This document shows, one piece after another, positions 1 through 9,304 of a DNA stretch of 64,000 nt (the first letter of the stretch is position 1; each line of letters begins with the position of its first letter). The notes under the pieces were generated by a model that saw only the letters and a list, made by a program, of their open reading frames with translations, was not told where the DNA came from and did not search any database. The stretch is from Chionoecetes opilio. Lineage: Eukaryota; Arthropoda; Malacostraca; Decapoda; Majidae. The stretch spans positions 124,001-188,000 of the forward strand of contig JACEEZ010021769.1 of the NCBI GenBank assembly GCA_016584305.1, read 5' to 3'. The position numbers were made by a program, and so were the translations under genes.

Positions 1-54
1 TGTGAAAATTTGGAACACGTCGAGCCCGCGAAAAATTATTGAGCATGTTAAAAA

Positions 55-235
55 TTTCTCGGCGTACTGAACGTGTGCTAAATACGTTCTGCATAAGTTC
101 CCCGTAAGTTCGTGGTACGTTAGACATACGTTGACATACGCTGACATACGTTAGAGGTACGTTACTCGTAAGTTAGTATATATTGATGTACGTCGGCTGA
201 CGGGGAAACGTACAGCCAACGTAGTGATAACGAGT
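55..235. repeat. Array of short TACGTT/TACGCT motifs (left of Harbinger gene)
   Basis: The motif CATACGTT or a close variant recurs about every 10-11 bases, always in the same orientation. A similar array lies on the other side of the broken transposase gene, at about 1190-1375. Such short repeats beside a transposase often act as subterminal transposase-binding sites; that role is inferred here. Confidence 0.6.
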
Positions 236-432
236 TGATAACGTATATGTGCCGTATGTCTAACCTATGCCTGAATTATCTCCAACGAGTCTCGACGTAT
301 CCTGACGTATCCACCTTGTGCACAACTTATGCTGGCGATCGTGTAACGTACATAACGTGTTTCTACAGTACAGCTAGGGTATGTGCCGTACAGCTAGCGA
401 GCATTCGGCGTTTTGGGAACTTATGGGGGGGT

Positions 433-475
433 TTCAGTATATATATGGGTCCCTTGAGTAACTCATCCTCACTTC
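433..475 (+). promoter_or_regulatory. Possible TATA-type core promoter of the Harbinger-like gene
   Basis: A TATATATA stretch near 436-445 lies about 75 bases before the ATG at 518, followed about 30 bases later by a TCA-rich start-like sequence. The spacing fits a core promoter, but in a genome rich in TA tracts this is weak evidence. Confidence 0.3.
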
Positions 476-517
476 TTCATGGTCTGTCGTGCTTTCAACC
501 CATCATCATCAGAGACC

Positions 518-1126
518 ATGGCGGATGATAGGCTGCGACAAGAGTACATGACAGCCGTTCTCCAGCATCAGCAGAATGTGAACCAGTTGGCAGTTTTGTA
601 GCTCCGTGCCTACAGGAGAAGGGAGCAACGGAGGCGGATCTGGACCAGACAATGGATCGCAAGGCGACCACAGTTTGGCATGTACGACCAGCTTCTGGTG
701 GAACTCCGGAACGAGGGCCAGGCCTCCTTCAGCAATTTCATGAGGATGCCCCCAGAGATGTTCGACGAGCTTGTAGCCAGAGTGGGGCCCAGGATGACAA
801 AGCAGAATACCTGCTACAGGCAGCCGATCGAGCCTGGCCTGAAGGTTGCTCTGACTCTACGTCACCTTGCCTCAGGGAACAAGTATGCCTCCATGAAGTT
901 TGGCTGGAGGGTCCCTCACAACACCCAGTCACTCATGGTGAGAGAAGTGTGCCAGACAATCATAGACGAGTACCTTGACGAGGTGATGACCTGCCCAAGC
1001 ACTCCTCAAGAATGGCAGGCCATTTTTGACCAGTTCATGGCCAAGTGGAACTTCCCCCATACCCTAGGGGCACTTGAATGGAAGCATGTTGCCTGCTTGA
1101 TGACATCGGCGGGAATGATGTGCTTG
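518..1126 (+). pseudogene. PIF/Harbinger (HARBI1-like) transposase, N-terminal part, broken
   Basis: Reading from the ATG at 518 gives the N-terminal part of a HARBI1-like nuclease: a basic RRR...W segment, then RRPQFGMYDQLL, then the conserved MFDELVARVGPRMTK, LALTLRHLASG-like and GWRVPHNT blocks, and WNFPHTLGA near 1055-1075. One in-frame TAG at 599-601 interrupts it, and the part from 680 is still open. Homology ends just after the GA-x-x-KHVA block, where the family's first catalytic Asp would normally sit; here the residue is Glu and the DDE domain is missing. This is therefore a dead fragment. Repeat arrays on both sides may be the remaining element ends. Family assignment is confident; function is lost. 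Confidence 0.8.
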
Positions 1127-1189
1127 AGATCGGCGCGGTATTTATACGTTCTACAGCGGCATAGGTCACATGTTCGTTGTACGGCGAGG

Positions 1190-1375
1190 ATACGCTGAGG
1201 ATACGTCGAACACGGCAGACATACGCTACGAATACGTTAAGCATACGTTGGTCATACACTCGCATACCCTGTGATACGCTGTCATAACTTTGTTATAAGT
1301 TAGTGATACGCTATCAATACATTAGTCATACGCTATGTATACGTTCAATACGCTATGGATACGTCCATTCCAACA
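1190..1375. repeat. Array of short ATACG motifs (right of Harbinger gene)
   Basis: More than ten copies of ATACGYT/ATACGTT spaced about 10-11 bases apart, in the same orientation as the array at 55-235. It immediately follows the truncation point of the transposase. Confidence 0.6.
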
Positions 1376-1672
1376 CGGATGTCGACTTTTCCGATGCAAT
1401 TCGTTGGGAAGTTGGACGTTCTTGGACTCTGACAATTTTCGAACTATTTTTTGTATACGTCGGCATACGTTCAGGCCATACGCCATGGTGTGACAGGCCC
1501 ATAACCAAACACTACCTAAATACAACATAGACAATTCAAGAGTTAAAGTATGATTTACGTATATATTTCGAATTTTCCTAACGTTACCAAAACGCTACCT
1601 TCTCAAAACGTAAGGTTTACGTAGTGTGTTTGCTGGGAGGCGGTTCAGCTGTCACCAACGTTCCATACTCCT

Positions 1673-1814
<142 letters not shown>

Positions 1815-1996
1815 TATTATTTGTTATTTGAATATATGTATATAATTGTCTATAACAAATAATGTAAATTTTCCACAAGAAAAGGTCCCCAAGAAAGGAC
1901 ATATGTAGTTCATATATTTATTATAAAAAAGGCCAAAAGTTAAACAAATGATGCAAATCTTTTAATGAATAAAAAAAATTGTGTAGCCTACTTTTG

Positions 1997-2170
<174 letters not shown>

Positions 2171-3121
2171 ATGTTGTCATAATGGCCAAACTCTCGTTGC
2201 ATGAGAAGCCATGATCTAGTCCAGTGGTTCGCAACCTTTTTTCTGTTGTTTCCCCCTTCAACCAGTTCAACCATCCGGATTTCCCCGTCCATGTGGACAA
2301 GGAAAAAAGTGCCCAAAACACAACATTTACTTGCTTAAGTAAATAACAAGTAAATAACAAGTATATAACCACTATCCTCTGTATCTATATATACTTGAAG
2401 AAAAGACAATAGCCGCATCTTAAGACTTTTTTTCCTGTCGACTAAATGCTAGTGATTTAGATGTCCCTCAGGATAAATTTCCCCCTTAGAATCCTGAAAT
2501 TTCCCCCCAGGGGGAAATTTCCCCCAGGTTGGGAAATGCTGATCTAGTCCAACATGACCTCTTCTTTTGCTTCTCCTTTCTTGCCTATTCTCTTCTAACC
2601 AAAGCCAGTCAGATCTCAATCTCCTCCACCTCTAGGTCTAACTAAAGTTGTAACAACGTATTTTCAGCGTGCCGTGGCAGCATTCTGATGACGAAAACAC
2701 AAGGAGGAAATCACACACTTGTAGCGCAGAATTTCCTATGTGGTAGAAAAGCGTCGTGAGGCTCCTTCCTATAAAGGGTGTAACACGAGTTTCTGCAAAT
2801 ATTGATACAGGGGAAAGAACATTTCATTCTAAGCAGAAAATATTCTATACACATAGGCTTCTTGAAGCTGCCTTTAGACGTGAGGTGAAGTGAGAAAAAT
2901 TGCCGCGGCCAATAATTTCACAATGTAGGCGACGTATGGATGTATGCAGTCGCAGTTGCCACTCGGTGAAATTTTGAATGATTTAAATATTATGTTTACT
3001 AGTAATGGAACATTATATTATTTATCTTACAACACAAATGGTATTAATGGGCATGTAATTTACCAAATAAACAGCACATGAAAACAGCGGGGCTGTAATA
3101 AACAATACTATAAAACGCTAA

Positions 3122-3221
3122 GTGGCATCGTGCTGAAGCGGGGTAGGATATAACACGGACACGTGACCGGCAGCCTCGCAGCCTAGTTTTCACCTCTTAC
3201 CCCGCTCCGACACGATGCCAC
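3122..3221. mobile_element. 100-bp MITE, TIR GTGGCATCGTG, TSD TAA
   Basis: Inverted ends GTGGCATCGTG...CACGATGCCAC, each followed by a GCGGGGTA-like block, flanked on both sides by TAA (3119-3121 and 3222-3224). Length and 3-bp TWA duplication fit a Harbinger-type MITE. Confidence 0.6.
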
Positions 3222-3846
3222 TAAGGGCTATATTCAAGAATGCTCGTCAAATCCCGGCCGGTGGAGATTCTCCACCGTCGTACCTCCACTGGTGGCATCT
3301 ACAAGAAATGCCCTGACTGGTGGATATTTGACAGTCGTACCAACACAAGCGAGCCCAAAGCGGCATCAGTATTTTGACTGTTTTATACATATTTAATACA
3401 TTTTACTAGTGAAATTTATAATTTCTGACATTAAAATAATAGCTTAGTTAGTGTTCGCCACTTGTCTGAGGCGTTGGTGCAGAAAAAATGGGCCCGAATT
3501 ATACTTGCGAGTACATTTGAACTCCATCCTCCATCCTCCCGCCGCCGCCTGGCTTCCTCACAACTTCACACACCTATATAAGGCCTCCTGGACCTGATTT
3601 TACATTAATTATGACACGTGTGCATACACAAGGTATGCATGTTACTCTCGGTTGTGTTGAAAACTCACCTGTAATGGTCTGGGAAGAAATAGGATGGAAT
3701 AAGGCAGAGCGGGATGGAGGTGGGATGTGCTAATCAGCTGACTCAACGCAACCAGTGGAGCGCGACGAGTCGATGTTTTCAAATGATTCCTGTATGCCGC
3801 GGCCCGACACAACGGGTGGAGAAAAGTTCTTGAATATAGCCCTTAG
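3221..3846. mobile_element. About 620-bp MITE with perfect 20-bp inverted ends
   Basis: CTAAGGGCTATATTCAAGAA at 3221-3240 is the exact reverse complement of 3827-3846. There is no coding sequence inside. The palindromic ends prevent a unique assignment of the target duplication. Confidence 0.65.
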
Positions 3847-4138
3847 TTCACACTACACGTTTTTGCTGTGCGTGTCTACGTGGGCGTGGCGATCAGTGAC
3901 GTCACAGTGACGTCGCCCCGCCACTCCCGCAACTACGTAGAAAGAATTGGGAGCTCCGAATAATGTGAGCTAGAACGTGCGTCTCAGGGTCAGTGACGTC
4001 ATCACTGCTCCAGCAATGTGGTGGTCGCGGGGAGCCTGTGTTCACACTACACAGGCAGGAAGTGACGTCACTGTGAGTCACTGATGACAAGATGCACGTA
4101 GACTACGTCCAGCAAAAACGTGAAGTGTGAACCGGGCC
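3846..4138. mobile_element. About 290-bp MITE, TIR with TTCACACT..ACGTTTTTGCTG, TSD TTA
   Basis: Inverted ends contain the shared block ACGTTTTTGCTG (left) and CAGCAAAAACGT (right). TTA lies on both sides (3843-3845 and 4139-4141). Several TGACGTCA-like palindromes lie inside. Confidence 0.6.
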
Positions 4139-4636
4139 TTAGCCTTTTACAGTATTGTTTATTACAGCCCTGCTGTTTTCATGTAATGCTTATTTGGTAA
4201 ATTGTAATGCTTAAATGGTCCATTAATACCATTTGTGTTGTTATAAGATAATGTAATGTTCCATTACTAGTAAACATATAATTTAAATCATTCAAAATTT
4301 CACTGAGTGGCAACCGCGAGTACACACTGCATACATCCATACGTCGCCTGCATTGTGAAATTACTTGCCGCGGCAATTTTTCTCACTTCACCTCACGTCT
4401 AAAGGAAGCTTCAAGAAACCTATGTGTATAGAATATTTTCTGTTTAGAATAGAATGTTCTTTCCCCTGTATCAATATTTGCAAAAACTCGTGTTACACCC
4501 TGTATAGGAGCCTCACGACGCTTTTCTACCACAAAGGAAAGTCTGCGCTACAACTGTGATTTCCTTCTTGTGTTTTCGTCATCAGAATGCTGCCACGGCA
4601 CGCTGAAAATACGTTGTTACAACGCAAGCTTATCAT

Positions 4637-4702
4637 AACTAAAGTTTAGCATCCCCTGTATCATTTTGGACATCCTTCTCTGCACTGATTCTAACAAGGC
4701 TA
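4637..4702 (-). repeat. Inverted 66-bp piece of the CR1-like LINE
   Basis: The reverse complement of this stretch matches the LINE around 5683-5748 (the block coding for ETVQRRM). It abuts the forward LINE. The same segment is also present in the forward copy, so this is not ordinary twin-priming inversion. Confidence 0.7.
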
Positions 4703-4803
4703 TTAGGGCTCATGGAATAGATGGGAAGGTTCTTCATTGGATCAGAGCTTGGCTAAGTAATAGGCAACAAAGGGTTACAATTAATGGTTCTAAATCTGAT
4801 TTT

Positions 4804-5146
4804 TTATTTTTTTTAAATTTTTTTTATTTGTGCCTATAGCGCCTGTAGGCAGTAGTGACCCAGGGCTCGGATGGTAGGCTCTGGAGGTTCACTTGAGGGC
4901 TCTGATGTCCCTGCCCGTGGTGGCGCAGGCAGGATTCTTATAGTGGCGCCTGTGATTAGAGGCTCATGCCGCCCCCCTGTGTCCTCCGATGCACTCGCAG
5001 TCGAAGGTAGAGTTGATGGGCAGGGCATGTGGGTGTTCTTAGGCCACTCGACGGTGCAGAAAGGTTTTGGGTTTCTTCGGGGATCGAACTCGGGTCACCG
5101 AGAACGCCAGTCGGAGACGCTAACCACTCCGCTACCGCCTCCCCAT
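4804..5146 (-). mobile_element. tRNA-derived SINE inserted in the LINE
   Basis: On the minus strand the element starts GGGGAGGCGGTAGCGGAGTG, a tRNA-like A box. About 40 bases later comes GAGTTCGATCC, a typical B box. The body follows and ends in a long A tail, seen as the T-rich run at 4800-4828. Removing it rejoins the two LINE reading frames at the SD/WYGEW codons. Only a very short duplication, if any, is visible at the target. A related copy lies at about 30728-31015. Confidence 0.8.
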
Positions 5147-6072
5147 TGGTATGGGGAATGGTGACAGGTGGAGTTCCACAAGGGTCTGCTTTGGGTCCAT
5201 TACTATTTTTGATTTACATCAACGACTTGGATAGTGGGATTAGCAGTGATATCAGCAAGTTTGCTGATGATACTAAGTTAGGTAGGATTATTGGATCACA
5301 GTCTGATGTAAACATATTGCAGGGAGACTTAGATAAACTTAACGAGTGGGCAGTCAGATGGCAGATGGAATTTAATATTGATAAATGCAGCGTTATGAAT
5401 GTTGGTAGAAAAAACCCTGGTAATAGATACACCATAAGCAATGTATCGCTGAAAAGATCAGAAGGTGAAAAAGATCTTGGAGTGAGGGTGAGCCCAGACC
5501 TCCGACCTAGGAAACAATGTATGGAGGCCAGAAATAGAGCTAATAGAGTATTAGGATTCATTACCAGAAGTGTTAAAAGTAGAAGTGCGAAAGTTATTCT
5601 AAAGCTTTATCTGGCTCTAGTCAGGCCTCACCTAGACTATGCGGTTCAGTTTTGGTCTCCATATTACAGGATGGATATAGCCTTGTTAGAAACAGTGCAG
5701 AGAAGGATGACCAAAATGATACAAGGGATGCGTAACTTTAGTTATGAGAGGAGATTGAAGTTATTAAAATTACACTCACTCGAGAGACGCAGAGTAAGGG
5801 GCGATCTGATAGAAGTTTTTAAGTGGATAAAGGGATTTAATAAAGGAGAGGTAAGAAAAGTTCTTACGGCTTGTAACCAGGGTAGAACAAGAAGTAACGG
5901 ATTCAAGCTAGAAAAGCGTAAATTTAGAAAGGAAATAGGGAAAAACTGGTTCACAAATAGGGTGGTGAATGAATGGAATGGTCTCAATAGACAGGTAGTT
6001 AGTGCGGAGTCATTAGGGAGCTTTAAAGAGGAGCTGGATAGGTTCATGGATGGGGATGAAAGGTGGAGGTAG
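5143..6072 (+). CDS. Reverse transcriptase C-terminal part of CR1-like LINE (ORF2)
   Basis: The frame contains VPQGSALGPLLFLIYINDLD (RT motif B region), KFADDTK (the catalytic FADD box, motif C) and the downstream thumb and C-terminal region of non-LTR retrotransposons. It ends at a TAG after the RFMDGDERW block. The apparent start at 5029 lies inside the antisense SINE and is an artefact; homologous coding begins at about 5143. The fingers region upstream of the SINE is only partly kept, and the endonuclease is missing because of 5' truncation. Such an ORF would copy its own RNA at a nicked target; this copy cannot be autonomous. Confidence 0.8.
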   Translation, partial: PLVWGMVTGGVPQGSALGPLLFLIYINDLDSGISSDISKFADDTKLGRIIGSQSDVNILQGDLDKLNEWAVRWQMEFNIDKCSVMNVGRKNPGNRYTISNVSLKRSEGEKDLGVRVSPDLRPRKQCMEARNRANRVLGFITRSVKSRSAKVILKLYLALVRPHLDYAVQFWSPYYRMDIALLETVQRRMTKMIQGMRNFSYERRLKLLKLHSLERRRVRGDLIEVFKWIKGFNKGEVRKVLTACNQGRTRSNGFKLEKRKFRKEIGKNWFTNRVVNEWNGLNRQVVSAESLGSFKEELDRFMDGDERWR

Positions 6073-6561
6073 GTAGTGCTAGGTGACAGGAACTACCACG
6101 TGTAGGCCTCGCGGCCTCTTGTAGCTTCCTTATTTTCTTATGTTTTTATGTTCTGATGTCTGCCAAAGTCCGACCTGAAATTCATTCTCTCGCGTCTTGA
6201 CGTCACCGCGAGTCTAGAGTAGGCAGGAGCTGATATTCGGCATGTATCATCATGTATCTTACAACATCTAATGGTTAGCTAAATTATTACAGATATTTTT
6301 GCAGTACGAAAAAAATAAATGTCTTTCATCTATGACATCCATTACCGAATAAAGTAGTGGTGGTGATGAATGAGAAACATTTGAAATTAGAGGCGTTGTT
6401 TGTGTGTAAAAAGCTTGGTCAGCTTCGTACCTCAATGAAATGATGACTGCAGTTAAGTTCTTTAGTTCAAAATCATGTATAAACGGCCTAATAATGACGA
6501 CTTTATCTGATAATGAATTTTAAGCACTTTTGCTTTGAGCGTCATCTTCCCTCAGGCAGCT

Positions 6562-6665
6562 TCAGGGTTGTGAACTGTACGATAATTATCGTATTTGTAC
6601 GATAATTTGACTATCCGTACGATGTACGATGCATGGTTGAGAATCGTACACGAAAATACGATAAT
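6562..6665. repeat. TACGATAATT-rich short repeat cluster, possible transposon end
   Basis: CAGGGTTGTGAAC at about 6562 is followed by repeated (T)ACGATAATT/AATTATCGTA units in both orientations, ending where the I-type LINE begins. The CAGGGTTG start looks like a hAT-type end, but no partner end is seen. Confidence 0.3.
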
Positions 6666-8143
6666 TGATTCACAAATATAATTACATTATAAAGTCATAC
6701 AAAAATTGTCATCGCTCACTTATCCTTTCGAAGCTTGAATATGGATGTGAAGTGTACTCCTCTGCCACACCCACTCGACTGCGGATGTTGGATTCGGTAC
6801 ACCATGCTGGTGTCCGTCTGGCAACCGGGGCGTTCAGGTCATCTCCCATCCCAAGTCTATTGGTGGATGCTGGTGTCCTCCCATTAGATCTTCAACGCCA
6901 GTCCCTCATGTTAAGGTGTTGGTATCGCCTCCAACGCCTCCCTGACTCAATAGCTTGCCGTGCTGTGTCTTGTGATTTAGGTTCGCAAATTTACCATGAG
7001 CGAAGAAGCTTACCAAAGCCCCTTGGTTTCCGATTAAAAGCTATTATGGAGATGCTATCCTTCCCTGCTTTACGGATCTGCCCGCATAGACCTACGAGAG
7101 TCGGTCCATGGCTTCTCCCAGAAGTGTCCTTCTGCAAAAGCCTTCCGCTCTCAAAAGGGTCTTTACCTCCTCAGGCTGAGCGTGCCCAATTTTTAGACCA
7201 CTATTGCACACATCAGGGTTCTGTCCCTGTCTTTACTGATGGTTCCAAATCAGACGAAGGAGTTGGATACGGTGTCGTATTCCCATCATTTAACAAAGGC
7301 GTCAGCATTCCAAGTGTTTCATCTGTTTTTACGGCTGAAATAAGTGCTATTTTATATGCTCTCATGGCTATTCTTACTCTTCCGGATGTCTCTTTTACAA
7401 TTTTTTGTGATTCTTGTAGTGCTCTTCAGTCACTATGTAATTTTAATTCTCCCCATCCGCTGGTCAATGCCATCCTGGAATGGCTTTATCTGCTCAAGAG
7501 GCGAGGCCGGACGGTCAGCTTTTGTTGGGTACCGGCACATGTAGGTGTTGCCGGTAATGAGGAAGCTGATGCCTTGGCAAAAGCTGCAGCTAGAAGACCA
7601 GCTCTATCACATTTTGCAGTGCCGGCTACGGACCTACGCTCGGCAATCCATAGATCAGTTCACACCAGTTGGCAGGAACGTTGGATTACTATAGGGCAAA
7701 ATAAACTACGCACCATACGCCAAAGTATCGAGGACTGGAGCTACTGCGGTCTCTCCCGGAGATGGGAGACTGCCTTGGCACGATTGCGTATTGGTCACAC
7801 ACTATATACACATGGGTTCCTCATGGAGGGGGGCCACCCTCCTTACTGTGATGATTGTTTGGTCCCCTTAACTGTGCGGCACTTGCTGGTCGAGTGTCCT
7901 AGTCTTGGGGACCTACGTGAGCAATTTTTGTCCCGGTGTCGGGGGTCGGACGGTGCCTACCGTCTCTCCTTGGCATTGGGAGAGAGAGGTGTTTCTCTCC
8001 GGGACACGAAGTCCATACCTTTATTGAGAGGGCTGGCCTTCTCAACAAGTTATGAGGTTTTTAATATTCACTTATTATTGTTTTTAATGTACTATTGTTC
8101 TTTTCTGTATTTTGTTATTTTAAATATTTTTATTCTATCTTAA
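6665..8143 (+). CDS. RT C-terminus plus RNase H domain of I-type LINE
   Basis: The recognisable part starts near residue 15, with RSLILSKLEYGCEVYSSA (post-RT region). RNase H follows at about residues 185-310, with all four acidic positions visible: FTDGSK, FTAEISAI, FCDSCSAL and HVGVAGNEEAD. A Cys/His block, YCDDCLVPLTVRHLLVECP, lies near residue 400, as in the C-terminus of I-clade ORF2. RNase H removes the RNA template after first-strand synthesis. The last 30 or so hydrophobic residues are read-through into AT-rich 3' sequence. No frameshift is seen within the domain, so the copy may be young, but endonuclease and catalytic RT are missing. Confidence 0.82.
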   Translation: MIHKYNYIIKSYKNCHRSLILSKLEYGCEVYSSATPTRLRMLDSVHHAGVRLATGAFRSSPIPSLLVDAGVLPLDLQRQSLMLRCWYRLQRLPDSIACRAVSCDLGSQIYHERRSLPKPLGFRLKAIMEMLSFPALRICPHRPTRVGPWLLPEVSFCKSLPLSKGSLPPQAERAQFLDHYCTHQGSVPVFTDGSKSDEGVGYGVVFPSFNKGVSIPSVSSVFTAEISAILYALMAILTLPDVSFTIFCDSCSALQSLCNFNSPHPLVNAILEWLYLLKRRGRTVSFCWVPAHVGVAGNEEADALAKAAARRPALSHFAVPATDLRSAIHRSVHTSWQERWITIGQNKLRTIRQSIEDWSYCGLSRRWETALARLRIGHTLYTHGFLMEGGHPPYCDDCLVPLTVRHLLVECPSLGDLREQFLSRCRGSDGAYRLSLALGERGVSLRDTKSIPLLRGLAFSTSYEVFNIHLLLFLMYYCSFLYFVILNIFILS

Positions 8144-8250
8144 ATTTTGTTTTTTAATTTTACTTTTCGTGTATTTTATGTAAGCAGGCGTCAATAACCC
8201 CGCAGTTGCGGCGCCTTAAAACTATAATATCTATCTATCTATCTAGTTAT
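6690..8250 (+). mobile_element. I-clade LINE (with RNase H), 5' truncated
   Basis: Sequence from about 6690 codes for the end of the reverse transcriptase and an RNase H. The element ends in a short tandem tail, (ATCT)n at 8231-8246, as usual for I/Nimb-like LINEs. Confidence 0.8.
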
Positions 8251-8655
8251 GAGAAGAGATTGAAGTTATTAAAATTACACTCACTCGAGAGACGCAGAGT
8301 AAGGGGCGATCTGATAGAAGTTTTTAAGTGGATTAATATTAGGAGAGGTAGGAAAAGTTCTTACGGCTTTTAACCAGGGTAGAACAAGAAGTAACGGATT
8401 CAAGCTGGAAAAGCGTAGATTTAAAAAGGAAATAGGGAAACACTGGTTCACAAATAGGGTGGTGAATGATTGGCATGGACTCAGTAGACAGATAGTTAGT
8501 GCGGAGTCATTAGGGAGCTTTAAAGGGGGGCTGGATAGGTTCATGGATGGGGATGAAAGGTGGATGTAGGTAGTGTTTGGTGACAGGAACTACCACGTGT
8601 AGGCCTCACGGCCTCTTGTAGCTTCCTTATTTTCTTATGTTCTTATTTTCTTATT
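8246..8655 (+). mobile_element. 3' fragment of the CR1-like LINE
   Basis: Nearly identical to the 3' 400 bases of the copy ending at 6150, from the block coding for YEKRLKLLKLHSLERR to the GCTTCCTTATTTTC tail. It begins directly after the (ATCT)n tail of the I-type LINE. Confidence 0.85.
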
Positions 8656-8664
8656 ACCAACGCT

Positions 8665-8925
8665 GTGTGGAATATGTAGACACTTTTATTGGAAAACAAA
8701 TGCATGGTTTGTACATCATAAACATGGTTACCATTAACCAATGACGCCAAACATCAATATTTTGATACTTTGAGGCCATTGACCTCTCACGGTCCTCAGA
8801 GGTCAAATCTGCCTTACCTCTCGATCTGAAAATGAAGCTTATGGCATGTACTAACACTGGTAGAAATTTCATGCTTTAGTCATAATTTGCACAATTCTTA
8901 TGATATGAGAGATTATCAGCTGTAC
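8665..8925 (-). repeat. Relic of the terminal sequence that flanks CxxC/FEN-like copy 1
   Basis: The reverse complement matches 24240-24390, including the GTGCAAATTATGACTAAAGC block and GACCTCTGAGG...AGAGGTCAAT. It also matches the inverted partner at 26530-26603. No gene lies here, so it looks like a solo end or a non-autonomous relative. Confidence 0.55.
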
Positions 8926-8928
8926 TAC

Positions 8929-9289
8929 GGCTGGAACATGGCAGCGAGCCACGTTCCAGCCAATTAACTCATTACGCTAATTACTCATTAAGGGCTTGTT
9001 CTACGCAAAAAGTTTGTTGCACAGACCCCCATTTATTTCGACAGCACTACTTGCATGTCAAATTTCAGCTCAATCCGACAATACTTAGGAGTAGTTTACG
9101 CTAATTACTCATTAAGAGCTTGTTTTATGCAAAAAGTTTGTTTCACAGACCTTCATTGATTTTGACAGTTCTACTTGCATGTCAAATTTCAGCTCAATCC
9201 GACAATATTTAGGAGTAGCTATTAACTTTTTGGCTTAAACTTGGTTCCACGGGTCTTATGGAAAGAAGCAGTTCGCTTCGCTCGCTGCC
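8929..9289. mobile_element. Hairpin-capped minisatellite element, copy 1 (two units)
   Basis: The left end is a perfect-looking hairpin (8929-8961) with 14-base arms GGCTGGAACRTGGC/GCCACGTTCCAGCC and a short loop. Two tandem units of about 124 bp follow, each starting GCTAATTACTCATTAAG. A unique block (TTGGTTCCACGGGTCTT) comes next, then a second GC-rich hairpin ending CTCGCTGCC. Copy 2 lies at 22834-23317. No coding capacity is seen. The architecture recalls non-autonomous Helitron/Helentron-type elements with internal tandem repeats, but I see no CTRR end, so it is unclassified. Confidence 0.65.
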
Positions 9290-9304
9290 AATAATATACA
9301 ATAT

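Larger units (their letters stand above)
2647..4623. mobile_element. Foldback element with about 475-bp inverted arms, hosting nested MITEs
   Basis: The left arm (2647-3121) and right arm (4139-4623) are inverted copies, beginning GTTGTAACAACG on one side and ending in its reverse complement on the other, with scattered mismatches and small indels. The middle is filled by three further palindromic units annotated separately. No transposase is encoded. No clear target duplication is visible at the outer ends. The superfamily is unknown; 3-bp TAA/TTA duplications around inner units hint at Harbinger-like activity for those. Confidence 0.8.
4690..6150 (+). mobile_element. CR1/Jockey-type LINE, 5' truncated, split by a SINE
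   Basis: The sequence starts inside the reverse transcriptase: the block coding for HGIDGKVLHWIRAWLSNRQQ lies at about 4708-4770. It is interrupted by a SINE (4804-5146) and continues to a 3' end GCTTCCTTATTTTCTTATG at about 6125-6145. Three other 3' fragments of the same family lie at 8246-8655, 14368-14758 and, inverted, 42672-43520. Clade placement is by the VPQGS...FADD reverse transcriptase type and C-terminal region, and is approximate. Confidence 0.85.

Noticed and set aside
3890..4085. TGACGTCA sites as cyclic-AMP response elements
   Set aside because: They lie inside a MITE with self-complementary sequence; no gene is nearby.
4700..4800. Twin-priming explanation for the inverted LINE scrap at 4637-4702
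   Set aside because: The inverted segment is also present downstream in forward orientation, whereas twin priming inverts a segment without duplicating it.
5085..5146. A true tRNA gene on the minus strand
   Set aside because: A- and B-box words are present, but the acceptor stem is not complementary and the sequence continues into a SINE body with an A tail.
8929..9289. CRISPR-like or Helitron identity for the hairpin-capped repeats
   Set aside because: Units are tandem without spacers, and no CTRR 3' end or TC 5' start is seen.
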